Assembly: GCF_018294505.1 (NCBI RefSeq)
Contig: NC_057808.1
Coordinates: 228,963,780-229,027,779, forward strand
Length of the DNA stretch: 64,000 nt
Reading direction: 5' to 3'
From: Triticum aestivum
Taxonomy: Eukaryota > Streptophyta > Magnoliopsida > Poales > Poaceae
Made by a program: the position numbers and the translations under genes. Positions 34,624 to 45,078 of this stretch are shown here, piece by piece. Within the stretch, counting starts at the first letter, position 1. Each line of letters begins with the position of its first letter. The notes under the pieces were generated by a model, which was not told the DNA's origin, did no database searches, and saw only the letters and a list, made by a program, of their open reading frames with translations.

Positions 34624-35507
34624 TGTCGGCGTCCTGGGAACGGGGGTACCCAGACTTGCCTGCCTGCGGCCCATGGTGTGGCTCCGTCAATGGCCCGGTA
34701 CGGCCCAGCTTCAGCAGCAACAACTCAAGACCCTCGCGAGGGGCCAAGCCTCGTGAGGCGGACGACACGAAGACCTCCCTGGGGGCGGCCTCACTAGGCT
34801 GGCTCCTGAGGAGCAGAGATATCAATGCGAGGTACACCTCGTGAGGTTCATATGACGTGAGCCATGATGACCAAGGCCAGGCGGGTGCCAGCGGGCGCAG
34901 TGTACCAGTTTCCTCTTTGGTGCTAAGGAGGCAAGCGCAGACACAGAGTCCCAAGGAATCAAGCAAAGGTTTCCATATCGGTGCCACAAGACCAAGAACG
35001 CCAGGACGACAGGATGGAGGTCATCACGGAGCCCACCGCGGCATCACCACCAGAGCCTTTTGCAGGCGAAGACCACTTTTGTCAGGATAGCTTGTACTAG
35101 CTGTTCCCATTCAAATTTGGCCATTGTGGGATCCCTTCCCGCCTACATTTGGGAAGAGGACCAAGGCCACTACATATAGGACTTAGACACCACCATAGAG
35201 GAGACGGATCGATTCCACCCTGACCACCTCACTAGGTTGTCGAGCTCAAGAACACCTCTCCTCCTGAGGCTGTTCATCCAATGTACTAGTTCATCCTCGG
35301 CCCCTCGAGGCAATCCACCACAAAGCTGGAGTAGGGTATGACACCGCAAGGTGAACTGAACCAGGATAAACTGCTGTGTCTCTTGTCCCTTGGGTTCGTC
35401 GAGCTAGGCAGTGAGATCGTCGAGCAGGTAGATAGGGAAGAGAGAGTTCTTCGCACGCACCCCAGAATTTGAACCTCTCAAGGGTCTGCAGAACCCCGAA
35501 TCCAACA
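34624..35507 (+). repeat. 5' LTR of element C
   Basis: 884 bp, TGTCGGCGTCCTGGG to CCCCGAATCCAACA. A weak TATA-like CATATAGG lies near 35173; the 3' LTR has the better TATATATAGG at 43211-43220. Confidence 0.9.
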
Positions 35508-35509
35508 TT

Positions 35510-35527
35510 TGGCGCGCCAGGTAGGGG
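35510..35527 (+). other. Primer binding site of element C
   Basis: TGGCGCGCCAGGTAGGGG begins two bases after the LTR. It is complementary to a tRNA 3' end ...CCTGGCGCGCCA, which as I recall is that of a plant tRNA-Arg. The tRNA identity should be checked; the position is typical. Confidence 0.7.
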
Positions 35528-35578
35528 TGCGTCGAAGCCTCTCCTCTGTCGACCCACTCGCCACGGTTCACGGTCTCC

Positions 35579-36177
35579 ATGGCAGACGCTCGCCGAGCCC
35601 GCACTGAGCGTTGAGCCGCTCTTGCCGCTCGCGTCACTCAAACGGTGCCCGTCAGCGGGCCTCCCCGTCGTTCTCCATCACCCGCTGCCAATGCCGCCAC
35701 CGACCCAGCGTGGCACGACCAGCAAGCTTCATCGCTGGACCCCTCTGTGCGGTGAAACGGAAGCACCTTCACCCCTTCGCTGATCCCGGCTGGTTCGTCA
35801 TCTCACTCTCGTCGCGGGCCGGTGGACGTACAGGCTGCGCTGCTCTTGGTGCGCGAGCTCCAACGCTACAGCCCCGTCGATGACCTCTACGAAGACTGGC
35901 TAGACCACATCGCCGAGCTTGTCAGCGCCGCTGGGGGCTCTCCTGCACCGTCCCTCTCGCTACCTCGCCCGCCTCCCGCCGCGGGCGACGTAGCCCATGG
36001 TGCACCTCCACCACCTCCCCATCAATACGTCGTCCTCGGACCGAGGCGCGCGGCCCCGCGACGTGGCCCACCATGCAGGGCACCCGCACATGAAGAAGAA
36101 AGCTGCCAGGAGGTGCTCCAGCGCTCCTTGCACCACCACGTTAAGACCGCGCGCCACCTGCGGTGGTGGCGCGTGGG
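35579..36177 (+). pseudogene. Element C gag, N-terminal part
   Basis: The frame begins at ATG 35579 (MADARRARTER), 52 bases after the primer site. TGA stops lie at 35612-35614 and 35753-35755. It then runs open through QAALLLVRELQRYSP and DWLDHIAELVSA into a proline-rich stretch. It is cut after the TSD GTGGG by the solo LTR at 36178, and the reading after the LTR is in a different frame. This is the variable N-terminal region of a gypsy gag; alone it is not diagnostic. Confidence 0.6.
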
Positions 36178-37707
36178 TGATAATCCCCAAGTGCAGGGAA
36201 TCATCGTAGCAATTCCCAAACGTGGAAGTGATAAGTATGGAGTGTCGAACCACAAGGAGCTAAAGGTAAGATCAATATTCTCTCAAGTCCTATCTGCCAC
36301 TGATACAACTCTACGTACACCGAACGTTTGCTTCCAACTAGAAACGAGAAATAAAACTACGTTGTGGGTATGAAGAGGATAACTTTGCATGATATCGGAG
36401 AGCTCAAACATAAAAGTAGGTGCTGTTATCATAAAGTTAGAATATATTACTAAATATTGTAAATAACAAGTGTGGAATAATGATGGATCGGTGTGCGGAA
36501 TTGTCCTAGGCAATTGTTAACAAGACCGGTAGTCGTCATTGCCATTTCATATGAGGGAGAGGCATAAGTTAACATACTTTCTCTTCTTGGATCATATGCA
36601 CTTATGATTGGAACTCTAGCAAGCATCCGCAACTACTAAAGATCATTAAGGTAAAACCCAACCATAGCATTAAAGCATCAAGTCCCCTTTATCCCATACG
36701 CCACAACCCCCTTAATTACTCGGGTTTATGCTTCTGTCACTCAAGCAACCCACTATAAGCGAATCATGAACGTATTGCAACACCCTACAGCGGGAATCCC
36801 TCATGCTTGCGCGACACGGAGGGCACAATAGGACAGCACCAAAATAAAACATACAACTCGTACCAATCTAGATCATCAATCAACCCAAAGATAAAGGATA
36901 TCTACTCAAAACATCATAGGATGGCAACACATCATTGGATCGTAATATGTGGCATAAAGCACCATGTTCAATTAGGGATTACAACGGGGTGCGGGAGAGT
37001 GGACTGCGTAAAAGAGGTGAGGATGGTGATCATGACGGTGATGCTGATGAAGACCATCACCGTGGCGATGATTCCCCTCCCGAATGCACTCCGGTGCCAC
37101 CAAGAGAGAGGAGGAGAGGTTCTCCCCCTTGTGCTTCCTCCTCCATGGCCTCCCCCCTGGATGGGGAGAGGTTCTCCCTCTGGTCCTTGGCCTTCATGGC
37201 GATGATGGCCCCTCCGGGATCCTCCTTCATGGCCTCCGGTGATGATGGCCCCCTCCGGCAGGGTGCCAGAGAGGGCCTAGATTGATTTCTCATGGATACA
37301 GGGGCTTGCGGTGGCGGAACTTCCGATCTAGGTCAAGTTCTGGAAGTTTGGGGATTGATAGGAGAGGTTGGCGTCAAGAACAAGTCAGGGGGCCCCACAG
37401 GGAGTCCACAAGGCAGGGGGGCGCGACCCAGGGGGGTGGGCGCGCCCTCCACCCTCGTGGGGCCCACGGGACTCCCCTCCGGTAGATTTTTGTTCCAGTA
37501 CTTTTTATATTTTCCAGAGAAATTCTCCGTTGATTTTCAGCGCATTCCGAGAACTTTTATTTCTACACAAAAACAACACCACGGTAGTTCTGTTGAAAAC
37601 AGCCTCAGTCCGGGTTAGTTCTAATCAAATCATACCAAAATCATAAAAAACTATTGTAAACATGGCATGAATACTTCGTAAATTATAGATACGTTGGAGA
37701 CGTATCA
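36178..37707 (-). mobile_element. Solo LTR, 1530 bp, in element C gag
   Basis: On the plus strand it runs TGATAATCCCCAAGTG to TTGGAGACGTATCA. In the reverse orientation it starts TGATACGTCTCCAACG, the family start. The target duplication GTGGG lies at 36173-36177 and 37708-37712. No coding domain is present. Its right third matches the fragment at 7147-7721. The poly-Pro ORFs around 37080-37280 are composition artefacts. Confidence 0.9.
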
Positions 37708-37712
37708 GTGGG

Positions 37713-39569
37713 TACCAAGACCAGGCTCCGCCTCCACGACGGGCCCCAGTGACCACCGCGGGCTGCCGTGCCTTCACTCCCGAGCTGCGCAGTGTCGTCT
37801 GGCCGGGGAAGTTCAAGCCTGACCTGCCTCCGTGCTATGACGGCACCCCCGACCCTGTCGGGTTCCTGCAGCTCTATGAGCAGAGCATCGAGGCGGCCAG
37901 GGGCGACGAGAAGGTCATGGCGAACTGGTTTCCCATGGCCCTCAAGCATGGCGCGCGCTCGTGGCTCCTGAATCTGCCCGCGGGATCGATCTCCAACTAG
38001 GGCGAGATGCGCGAGCATTTCATCGCCAATTTCCAGGGGACGTGCGACCGCCCACCTGCCTCAGGTGACCTATGGCGCATCAAGCAGCAGCCAGGGGAGT
38101 CTCTGCAGAAGTACATCCAGCGCTTCAACAGCGTTCGCCTCAAGATCCCCAAGGTTTCGGATGAGGCCGTCATCTCGGCGTTCTCCGATGGCGTACGCGT
38201 TGTCAAGATGAAGGAGGAGCTCGCCATCCATGAGGACCTGTGCACGACTCTGGAGTTGTTGAACATGGCAACCAAGTGCGTGAGAGCTGAGGAAGGGCGC
38301 CTCTCCCACCTCGAGCTCCCCGTGGCCGACCCAGAAGACAAGATGGCCGTCAAGGACGTGAAGCGCAAGGGGGCGACCATGCTTGCGGCTGAACTAGAGA
38401 TGAAGAGCGGCTGCGACCACCCAGAGTCATCCAAGGGCAGACGTCCGTTCTGCGTCTTCCACAACGTACACAACCACAACACCAATGATTGTCAGGAGCT
38501 CAGGGCCATATGCGACGGACGCCTCGGTCGACGCCCCGAGCACAACGATCGAGGCTACAGCCGTGGAGGAGGTTGTAGTGGAGGACGCTGGGACGACCCC
38601 GGCCCCCGCCAGGAGTGGCGCGACCGACCTCGTGAGGACCTATGGCAAGTCCAGCCTCGCGAGGGCGCCTGGAGAGATCAGCCTCATGTGGACCGTCCTC
38701 AGGGCAATGCCAGCCTCCCTCCACTGCCACCACCACCAAGAAGGAATGACGAACACCACCAGGACGAGGGGGCTGGGGGCTTCCAAGAACCTCACGCCAT
38801 CGCCTGCATCCTGGGTGGCGCTCAGGCCCCAGCCTCCCAGCGCATCTTCAAGTAGTTCGCTCGTGAGGTGAACACGGCCCTCCCTAGGCTCGAGGCCACG
38901 CGTCCGCTCAGGTGGTCCAAGTGCACCATCACCTTCAGCTCGTCCTACCAGCTCAAGTGCGCAGCGACTGCGGGCACCCTCCCGATGCTCTGCTCGCCCG
39001 TTATCAGCAATGTCCTTGTCACCAAGACCCTCATCGATGGCAGTGCGGGGCTCAATGTTCTTTCCATCGAGACGTTCGACCGCCTCCAAGTGCCATATGA
39101 TCAGCTGCAGCCCACCAAGCCATTCTTAGGAGTGACCGACGGCTCCACCACCCCGATAGGGCAGATCCGCCTCCCTGTCACCTTTGGCCAGCGCGACAAC
39201 TACCGCACCGAGCTCATCGACTTCGACGTTGCTCACATCCGCCTCCCGTACAACGCCATCCTTGGATATCCGACCCTAGCCGAGTTCATGGTGGTGACCC
39301 ACCACGGCTACAACATCCTCAAGATGCCAGGGAACCGCGACATCATCATGATCGCTTGCGAGGAGAAGGACATGGTGTGCTCCCTCGAGCGCGCCTACCA
39401 GGCTGCGGCGATCGAAGACCCAGACCATGAAGGTGCCATCTACCCTGCTGAGGCTGTCCCCAAGAAGAAGAAGCAGCTGCTCCGCCAAGAGCCTCAGGAG
39501 AGTGGTGTCTCCAGCCACACCACCTCAGGACCTGCGCCCACGAATGGGGCACCTCCTTCTCTCGCATAG
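37713..39569 (+). pseudogene. Element C gag C-terminal part and protease
   Basis: One frame runs from 37713 to the TAG at 39567-39569, with internal TAGs at 37998-38000 (SISN*GEM, where gag usually has Trp) and 38853-38855. Gag landmarks are PGKFKPDLPPCYDGT, LKHGARSWLLNLP, LWRIKQQPGESLQKYIQRFN and the knuckle CVFHNVHNHNTNDC (about 38452-38493), followed by an Arg-rich RGG-like region. The protease has LIDGSAGLNVLSIETFDRL (about 39033); most relatives have DGGSG or DGGAG, so the site is altered. LPYNAILGYPTLAEF is the second conserved protease block. Both stops can come from a single G-to-A change of a Trp or Gln-type codon. Confidence 0.85.
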
Positions 39570-39595
39570 GAAGGCGCGCCCGGCGCCCTCCCGGG

Positions 39596-40093
39596 CTGGG
39601 CTCGGGTGCTCTCTTCTGGAGGGCCTCAGACTTAGCCAACGTCACGGGGGAGGCGCTCGGGCACCACGTGGAGGCATGCTTCATCGCACGCTTCTCTCAT
39701 GAGGGCACAAGGCATGGGGTGCCTGGTGCTCAGGAGTTCATCATCAAGGCGACCGAGGAGCTTCAAGAGGCAGGAGCCATGCGCGGCGACCGCCGCCCAC
39801 CACTTGGCACAGCTCCTTGTCCTGGTGAGGACGACGAGCTGCGCATCTGTGTCAACATCCCAGGGCTCAATAGGGCCGCATCCCAGGAATGCTTCTGGCC
39901 TTCGCGCGCTGCTCGGTGTGAGGGTCCACCTCACAGCTATGTTCGCATGCCATTCGGCTTGCCGAACGCGGCTGTTACATTCCAGCATCTCCTGCGGAGC
40001 GTTCAGGTGGCTCAGGAAGCTAGGCACCAGGCGGTCCTAGCGGAGATGGCGATAGCTCTTCGCGAGCCCCCCCGGATCTCCAGAGCCTCCTGA
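39596..40093 (+). pseudogene. Element C reverse transcriptase remnant
   Basis: Frame 39668-40093 has VPGAQEFIIKATEELQEAGA and LRICVNIPGLNRAA, which recall the RT block with a conserved Asp-Phe-x-x-Leu-Asn. It then jumps directly to YVRMPFGLPNAAVTFQ. The part between, with the first catalytic Asp, and everything after, with the FMDD/YVDD box, RNase H and integrase, are missing. This is a deletion derivative, so the element depends on another source of pol. The last part has no recognised similarity. Confidence 0.7.
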
Positions 40094-40195
40094 GATTCAG
40101 GACCCAGGCAGCTCGTGAGGAGCGACCTCTTTAGCACGCGTCTTCAGCTGCTTCAACATCTCTCCAGCAATGGTGCCAGGTGACATTTTCCGGTT

Positions 40196-40352
40196 CATTC
40201 AGTTGGGGCGCCCCTTGGGCTGCATTATCCCCAGGTCGCATGGGCCTGTTCCTGCGACATGTATCCTTTGCATCTTTAATTTACTCTATTGGGGGCGCCC
40301 CTTGGGCTGCATCATCCTAAGGCTGCATGGGTCCGTCCCTGCGGCATGTATC
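40196..40352 (+). repeat. Two-copy repeat in element C, about 90 bp period
   Basis: TTGGGGCGCCCCTTGGGCTG followed by CAT(T/C)ATCC and CTGC(G)GACATGTATC occurs at about 40203-40266 and 40289-40352. It lies in the non-coding 40094-41500 stretch, where I see no gene. Confidence 0.65.
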
Positions 40353-40738
40353 ATTGTTGCATCAATCCGAACTAGCTTGCCTCCTTCCATAAGATGATTT
40401 ATGTTGTCACCTGCTTGCCTGTTGCCCTTCGTGGCCTCACGCGTTGCTGACCGGCCTCCTGCTCATCCCACAACGGGGCTCCACATGCCGGCACGGTGCT
40501 TGTGCTCGGGTCCGTCCCTGCAACACCGACAAACCTGAGAGATCGAGCTCTGGCTCGCGACCCGCCCCGCGCACGTCACCTCACCAGATCCTTAGTGCCT
40601 TCATCTTCTTGCGAAAAGACAACGGCAGGACAACAAATGCGATTATGAGTTATATTCTCCCCTCGAACTAACCCACAGGAATCTCCAGAGCTTAGCTACG
40701 GGTGGCCCTGCTGGCTGCCCCTTTTCCACGTGACTTGC

Positions 40739-41240
40739 TTGCGCCTTAAAGGGGGGCTCCTGAGCATCGCGCCTCAGGAGCTCCTACTGACTCTCCAGCC
40801 TCACCCCTGGCCTTGACGACGACATCGCGACCTGGCATACCAGCGGCGGCTGAGCCTCGCTTGAGGATCGGGACCCGAGGATGCAGAGCATTCAGATGAG
40901 CGAGAAAAGGGGAGGCCGGTAGGAGCCCTACCTAGTAGCACCACCACTGAAACGCTAATTGGATGCCGCGCAAGGAATCGCCTCAGGCTCGTTAAGATAA
41001 GTCACATATTCATGCTAGCGCGACGCCGCTGTCTGGAATTTTTCGAATCTCGCAGCCTTCCTCCAGCAATGTCGCCATCCTTTTCGGGCTTCAGGAAGCT
41101 GCTTGCATGCCAAAGGGGACCTCCTGAGCATCGCGTCTCAGGAGCTCTTATGGGACCTTGGGCCGCTCACCTCCTGGCCTTGACCATGACATTGCGACCT
41201 GGCATACCAGCGAAGGCTGAAGATTGCTTGGGGACTGGGA
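40739..41240 (+). repeat. Direct repeat in element C, offset about 365 bp
   Basis: CTCCTGAGCATCGCGCCTCA and GCGACCTGGCATACCAGCG at about 40757-40855 return at about 41121-41215 with moderate divergence. This indicates a duplicated non-coding segment just before the antisense ORF. Confidence 0.6.
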
Positions 41241-41506
41241 CATGCCGGCGTAGAGCGCTAAGCTACCGCGAGGACGAAAAGGGGGAACAATGCCGAAGCA
41301 AGACACGCAGCCACAACCTTATAGTAGGAATAACAAACATTGAAGCAAAAGCATTACAGGTGCTTTACACGCCCCCACAGGGTTCGTCTCGATTCCTCGC
41401 AGGGAACAAAAGAAGAAAAACCCTAAGGTGCCCTGACTACGGGCGTCGCCACTGACACCATCATCAACAGTGGGCCACGAGGCCGACGCCAACCCCATCC
41501 AGGTCA

Positions 41507-42319
41507 TCAGGGACGCCGAGCGGATGCCGCTGCTGCGCTCCGGGCACGGCGAGAGCTCGGAGGCACGTAGCTGTCGTTGCTCGACTCCGGGGACTCGCCA
41601 GGCTCCGTAGAGTCGCTGAAGTCCCTGGAGTCGTCGCTGCCGCTGGAGAAGCTATCGGCAGGACCAGGAGCGGGCTCGACGCATGCTGCCGCGCCATCCT
41701 GGCAGGCTCCTCCAGGCCAGCACTCCAGGCGGCGGCCTTCCTCATCGAAGACCTTGAAGAACAATGTGGAGGCACCATCGTACTCGAAATGGATGGCGAG
41801 GGCCCCCTCCACGCGGCAAGCGCGGGCGACCTCGCCCCATCCTCGGGTCATGAAGATCTTGCCTTGGGGGACGACCTCGACTTCCGCCCCCGTGGCCAGA
41901 CTGCAGCACCCGGCGTGCTGCAGCCACAGCTCGAGTGGCCCCCTCAGCGGCATCTCCTCGGTGAAGAACCGCGGGAGCTGAATCCACGTGCGCGGGGGCA
42001 TCACCGCGCACACCACGAACTCGCGCGAGGAGCCTTCGGCATGGGTGCGCGGGCCTGCAGCCCACGCGGCCTCAGCCTGGCCACCATGGCCATAGCCGGT
42101 GTGGCACGGGGCGTTGCCACCTCTGCCGGAGCCTTGGGCCTGAGCATACAAAGGAAGCGGGTAGCCGGGAGGAGGTCACTCGTACCAAGGCCGCGTCACC
42201 ACTGGCCTGTCGCCAGCGTCGCTGGGGCGGCTCAGCCTCTTCTTCGGCGGGAGCAGCCCCTGGTCCTTGCGGGGAGTTTTCCCTTTCTCCGTTGTGGAAA
42301 ACCTCCTAATCGGCGCCAT
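41507..42319 (-). pseudogene. Antisense ORF of element C: B3-type DNA-binding domain protein
   Basis: From ATG 42319 (MAPIRRFSTTEKGK) the frame runs 270 codons to TGA 41507-41509, broken once by TGA at 42176-42178 (codon 48), which could be a decayed CGA. Residues about 23-30 (PPKKRLSR) look like a nuclear localisation signal. Residues about 102-197 match a B3 domain: TWIQLPRFFTEEM, then PLELWLQ, a beta-rich stretch, FMTRGWGEVARACRVE, LAIHFEYDGASTLFFKVF. The tail is acidic and Ser-rich (SSGSDDSRDFSDSTEPGES) and ends basic. B3 domains bind DNA in plant transcription factors. It lies opposite in strand to gag-pol, between pol remains and the 3' LTR, with a TATA box upstream. Long sense-strand ORFs over it are shadows. 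A role in element regulation is inference. Confidence 0.75.
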
Positions 42320-42414
42320 GAGTACTATGGCAAGACGGTGAGGCAGAGAGGAAGAAGGAAGAACGGGCGACAAGAAGGAAGAGATGAAGCAAAGGGGGCT
42401 CCGCCCCTCTCCTC

Positions 42415-42421
42415 ATTTATA
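42415..42421 (-). promoter_or_regulatory. TATA box for the antisense B3 ORF
   Basis: On the minus strand GGCTATAAATGAGGAG holds TATAAAT, 95 bases before ATG 42319. With a start about 30 bases downstream the 5' UTR would be about 65 nt. This suggests a dedicated antisense promoter inside the element. Confidence 0.55.
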
Positions 42422-42664
42422 GCCAAGAGGAGGCCAACCGCCGCGTCCACGATCGCACGTAATGATGGTTTTTCTCTGCATGCAACAGAGTCTCATCAAG
42501 TCAAACAGTTGCCGAGGCAGCGTGGGGAAGCGGAGGCCCCCACATCCCATAAATTATCACGCGTGTACCGAGGCCGCAGGCGGTTAGGTCCCGTGGCGCT
42601 CCGCACTTGCCCTTTGGCTTCGCCTCGAAGCCAAGTTCGAGCGCGCCTTGGGCTCCGGGGCTAC

Positions 42665-43397
42665 TGTCAACGTCCTGGGAATGGGGGTACCCAGATTTGC
42701 CTGCCTGCGGCCCATGGCGTGGCTCCGTCAACGGCCCGGTACGGCCCAGCTTCAGCAGCAACAACTCAAGACCATTGCGAGGGGCCAAGCCTCGCCAGGC
42801 GGATGACACCAAGACCTCCCTGGGGGCGGCCTCACTAGGCTGGCTTCTTAGGAGCAGAGATATCAATGCGAGGTACACCTCGTGAGGTTCATATGACGTG
42901 AGCCATGACGACCAAGGCCAGGCGGGCGCCAGCGGGCGCAGTGTACCAGTTTCCTCTTTGGTGCTAAGGAGGCAAGCGCAGGCGCAGAGTCCCGAGGAAT
43001 CAAGCAAAGGTTTCCATATCGATGGAACAAGACCAAGACCGCCAGGGCGGCAGGACGGAGGTCATCACGGAGCCCACCGCAGCGTCACCACCAGAGCCTT
43101 TTGCAGGCGAAGACCACTTTTGTCAGGATAGCTTGTACTATCTGTTCCCCTTCAAATTTGGCCGTTGTGGGATCCCTTCCGCCTACATTTGGGAAGAGGA
43201 CCAAGGCCACTATATATAGGACTTTGCCCCGACCATAGAGGGGACGGATCGATTCCACCCTGACCACCTCACCAGCTCGTCGAGCTCAAGAACACCTCTC
43301 CTCCTGAGGCTGTTCATCCACTGTACTATTTCATCCTCGGCCCCTCGAGGCAATCCACCACAAAGCTGGAGTAGGGTATTACACCGCAAGGTGGCCC
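42665..43397 (+). repeat. 3' LTR of element C, first part
   Basis: Starts TGTCAACGTCCTGGGAATGG and aligns with 34624 onward. Its TATATATAGG is at 43211-43220. It is interrupted after GGCCC (43393-43397) by a solo LTR. Confidence 0.9.
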
Positions 43398-44918
43398 TGA
43401 TGACCCACAAGTATAGGGGTCTATCGTAGTCCTTTCGATAAGTAAGAGTGTTGAACCCAACGAGGAGCAGAAGGAAAAGATAAGCGGTTTTCAGCAAGGT
43501 ATTCTCTGCAAGCACTGAAATTATAGATAACAAATAGTTTTGTGATAAGATAATTTGTAACGGGTAACAAGTAATGAAAGTAAATAAGGTGCAGCAAGGT
43601 GGCCCAATCCTTTTTGTAGCAAAGGACAAGCCTGGACAAACTCTTATATAGAGAAAAGCGCTCCCGAGGACACATGGGAATAATTGTCAAGCTAGTTTTC
43701 ATCACGTTCATATGATTCGCGTTCAGTACTTTGATAATTTGATATGTGGGTGGACCGGTGCTTGGGTACTGTCCTTACTTGGACAAACATCCCACTTATG
43801 ATTAACTCCTATTGCAAGCATCCGCAACTACAAAAGAAGTATTAAGGTAAACCTAACCATAGCATGAAACATATGGATCCAAATCAGCCCCTTACGAAGC
43901 AACGCATAAACTAGGGTTTAAGCTTCTGTCACTCTAGAAACCCATCATCTACTTATTACTTCCCAATGCCTTCCTCTAGGCCCAAGTAATGGTGAAGTGT
44001 CATGTAGTCGACGTTCACATGACACCACTAGAAGAGAGACAACATACATCTCATCAAAATATCGAACGAATACCAAATTCACATGACTACTAATAGCAAG
44101 ACTTCTCCCATGTCCTCAGGAAACAAACGTAACTACTCACAAAGCATATTCATGTTCATAATCAGAGGGATATTAATATGGATAATGGATCTGAACATAT
44201 GATCTTCCACCAAATAAACCAACTAGCATCAACTACAAGGAGTAATCAACACTACGAGCAACCTACAAGTACCAATCCCAGACTATGAGACAAAGATTGG
44301 ATACAAGAGATGAACTAGGGTTTTAGAGGAGATGGTGCTGGTGAAGATGTTGATGGAGATTGCCCCCTCCCGATGAGAGGAGCGTTGGTGATGATGATGG
44401 CGATGATTTCCCCCTCCTGGAGGGAAGTGTCCCCGGTAGAACAGCTCCGCCAGAGCCCTAGATAGGTTCCGCCAAGGTTCCGCCTCGTGGCGGCGGAGTC
44501 TCCTCCCGAAAGCTTGCTTATGATTTTTTCTCGGACGAAATACTACATATAGTAGAAGATGGGCACCAGAGGGCCACCAGGGGGCCTACGAGGCAGGGGG
44601 CGCCCCCAGGGTGGTAGGGCACGCCCCCACCCTCGTGGCCAGGGTGTGGGCCCCCTCTGGTATTTTCTTCGCTCAGTATTTTTTATTATTTCCAAAAATA
44701 ACTTTCGTGGAGTTTCAGGACTTTTGGAGTTGTACAGAATAGGTCTCTAATATTTGCTCCTTTTCCAGCCCAGAATTCCATCTGTCGGCATTCTCCCTCT
44801 TCATGTAAACCTTGTAAAATAAGAGAGAATAGGCATAAGTATTGTGATATAATGTGTAATAATAGCCGATAATGCAATAAATATCGATATAAAAGCATGA
44901 TGCAAAATGGACGCATCA
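43398..44918 (-). mobile_element. Solo LTR, 1521 bp, in the 3' LTR of element C; same family as element D
   Basis: Plus-strand ends are TGATGACCCACAAGTATAGG and CAAAATGGACGCATCA. Reversed, it starts TGATGCGTCCATTTTGCATC and ends TACTTGTGGGTCATCA, matching the start and end of the element D LTR (52499-54031). The target duplication GGCCC lies at 43393-43397 and 44919-44923. There is no coding content. Confidence 0.9.
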
Positions 44919-44923
44919 GGCCC

Positions 44924-45073
44924 AAACCAGGATAAACTGCTTTGTCTCTTGTCCCTTGGGTTCGTCGAGCTAGGTTGTGAGATCGTCGAGCAGGCAGATA
45001 GGGAAGAGAGATTTCTTCCCTCACACCCGAGAGTTCGAACCTCTCAAGGGTCTGCGGAACCCTGAATCCGACA
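44924..45073 (+). repeat. 3' LTR of element C, second part
   Basis: AAACCAGGATAAACTGCTTT to CTGAATCCGACA matches 35358-35507 of the 5' LTR and ends at the element border. The target duplication GGTTC follows. Confidence 0.9.
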
Positions 45074-45078
45074 GGTTC

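Larger units (their letters stand above)
34624..45073 (+). mobile_element. Element C: Ty3/gypsy, Tat-lineage-like, 10.45 kb with two nested solo LTRs
   Basis: LTRs start TGTC(GG/AA)CGTCCTGGGAA and end GAATCC(A/G)ACA. The target duplication is GGTTC (34619-34623 and 45074-45078). Internally there is gag with a CxxH..HxxxxC knuckle, a protease, a severely deleted RT, a non-coding stretch, and then an antisense ORF with a B3 domain before the 3' LTR. An extra ORF between pol and the 3' LTR, often antisense, is known in Tat-lineage elements such as maize Grande. Without its nested insertions the element is about 7.4 kb. LTR differences are mostly C/T or G/A, as after methylation decay. Confidence 0.9.

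Noticed and set aside
36807..37293. ORFs in the reversed solo LTR 36178-37707
   Set aside because: The LTR borders and GTGGG duplication show it is non-coding repeat DNA.
41789..42838. A 349-codon plus-strand frame over the 3' part of element C
   Set aside because: It is the shadow of the antisense B3 frame in G/C-rich DNA, crosses into the 3' LTR, and its translation resembles no retrotransposon domain.
34624..45073. Pararetrovirus (caulimovirid) origin for element C
   Set aside because: LTRs with target duplications and gag-protease order are retrotransposon features; no movement protein or viral coat motif seen.
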